A DNA stretch of 31,783 nucleotides from Choristocarpus tenellus KU-1152 (lineage: Eukaryota; Phaeophyceae). The stretch lies in NCBI GenBank assembly GCA_964200185.2, contig CAXNAD020000077.1:1-31783 (forward strand), written 5' to 3'. Positions 31,178-31,783 of the stretch are shown here, one piece after another (positions within the stretch are counted from its first letter, which is position 1; every line of letters starts with the position of its first letter). A program made the translations under genes and the position numbers. The notes below the pieces were generated by a model. It made no database searches and was not told the DNA's origin. It was given only the letters and a program-made list of their open reading frames with translations.

Positions 31178-31783
31178 GGAACTCTGGGTATTGAAGGGTC
31201 TTTTTGACGACGGTTAGATTACTGCCTCCACCACATCTATGATTCGATTTTTTTCCTCCCTCAACCATTCATAAGGTTCTTTCTCAAGTATCTTGTATCC
31301 ACAAAGGGGGGTGACCTAAGTGAGGTGGGCGTTGTTTTGGAGTGGTCACTAATGTTACATGTAGATATTGTTTATGTAAGTATAGAAATATACTATATTT
31401 GATTGAAGTAGTTATTACAGTCCATCTAAACATTAATAAATTGACCCCAGATACAGATTGTACTGAAAATCCTAAAGATGTTATCGCAACATTAACTTTT
31501 TTAAAAGTCAAGGCTTTTCAACAAGCCAGCACATCAAAAAGTCTCATCCACTGGACTGACCAGTTCCCCAATTACTTAACATGTCCCAATCCATGTCCAC
31601 CAGGTATTGAACCAGTCCATGTCCACTAGGTACTGAACCAGTCCTTTGTCCGCCATCGGACCAGGTCAAACATTCTCTGACATGTCCTTAGGCTAATGTA
31701 CTGGTTCGTGTCCACCAACCAACTGGTCAATCTAACTTTTTTTCTTGGATAACAGGGATTTCTCAAAATTGAGGATGGTGCAG
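31178..31783. other. Upstream side of the COA4-like gene
   Basis: Presumed promoter and flank of the minus-strand COA4-like gene. No coding sequence recognised; the plus-strand frame 31342-31629 has no known motif. Confidence 0.45.
31590..31665 (+). repeat. 26-bp tandem repeat, two good units and one degenerate
   Basis: TCCATGTCCACCAGGTATTG..CCAG at 31590 and 31616, then a diverged TCCTTTGTCCGCCATCGGACCAGG. Further loose copies (CGTGTCCACCAACCAACTGG) continue to about 31730. Confidence 0.8.

Overview
This is nuclear DNA from a eukaryote, most likely a microalga or other protist. The best guess is a stramenopile with a fairly large, gene-poor, AT-rich genome. The basis is intron-rich genes with GT-AG (and one GC-AG) splice sites, no operons, a VMP1 whose core (SSWPNMAFDLCGICCG) reads like algal and stramenopile versions, and a relic mariner-type transposase with HVDKKWF and HQDGAKPH motifs of the kind common in stramenopile genomes. 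The taxonomic call is inference.

Almost none of the long open frames is a gene by itself. The real genes are strings of short exons, joined here by hand from splice sites, phase and family motifs. (1) A phytanoyl-CoA dioxygenase-like Fe(II)/2-oxoglutarate oxygenase lies on the minus strand: six exons from 17395 down to 442, 825 nt, 274 residues. One of its introns is about 13.4 kb. (2) A VMP1 homologue (vacuole membrane protein 1, an ER membrane protein of autophagy and lipid scrambling, DedA/VTT superfamily) lies on the plus strand: ten exons from 17785 to 27088, 1311 nt, 436 residues, ending in a KKXX dilysine signal and using one GC-AG intron. (3) The first exon of a COA4-like twin-CX9C mitochondrial protein (cytochrome c oxidase assembly) lies on the minus strand at 31177-30995. 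Its 3' part was not found.

Layout: 1-441 is flank beyond the oxygenase 3' end; 442-17395 is the oxygenase; 17396-17784 is a short head-to-head intergenic region that probably carries both promoters; 17785-27088 is VMP1; 27089-30994 is gene-poor DNA facing the 3' end of the COA4-like gene; 31178-31783 is its upstream side. The 13.4-kb oxygenase intron holds a decayed mariner-like transposase, two MITE-like inverted-repeat elements, a tRNA-derived SINE-like piece on the minus strand, and several small tandem arrays (102-bp x2, 29-bp x3, 21-bp x3, 15-bp x3).

The three genes are not an obvious pathway. The oxygenase and VMP1 both touch lipid biology and share one intergenic region, so co-regulation is possible but unproven. 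I saw no rRNA gene, functional tRNA or CRISPR array.
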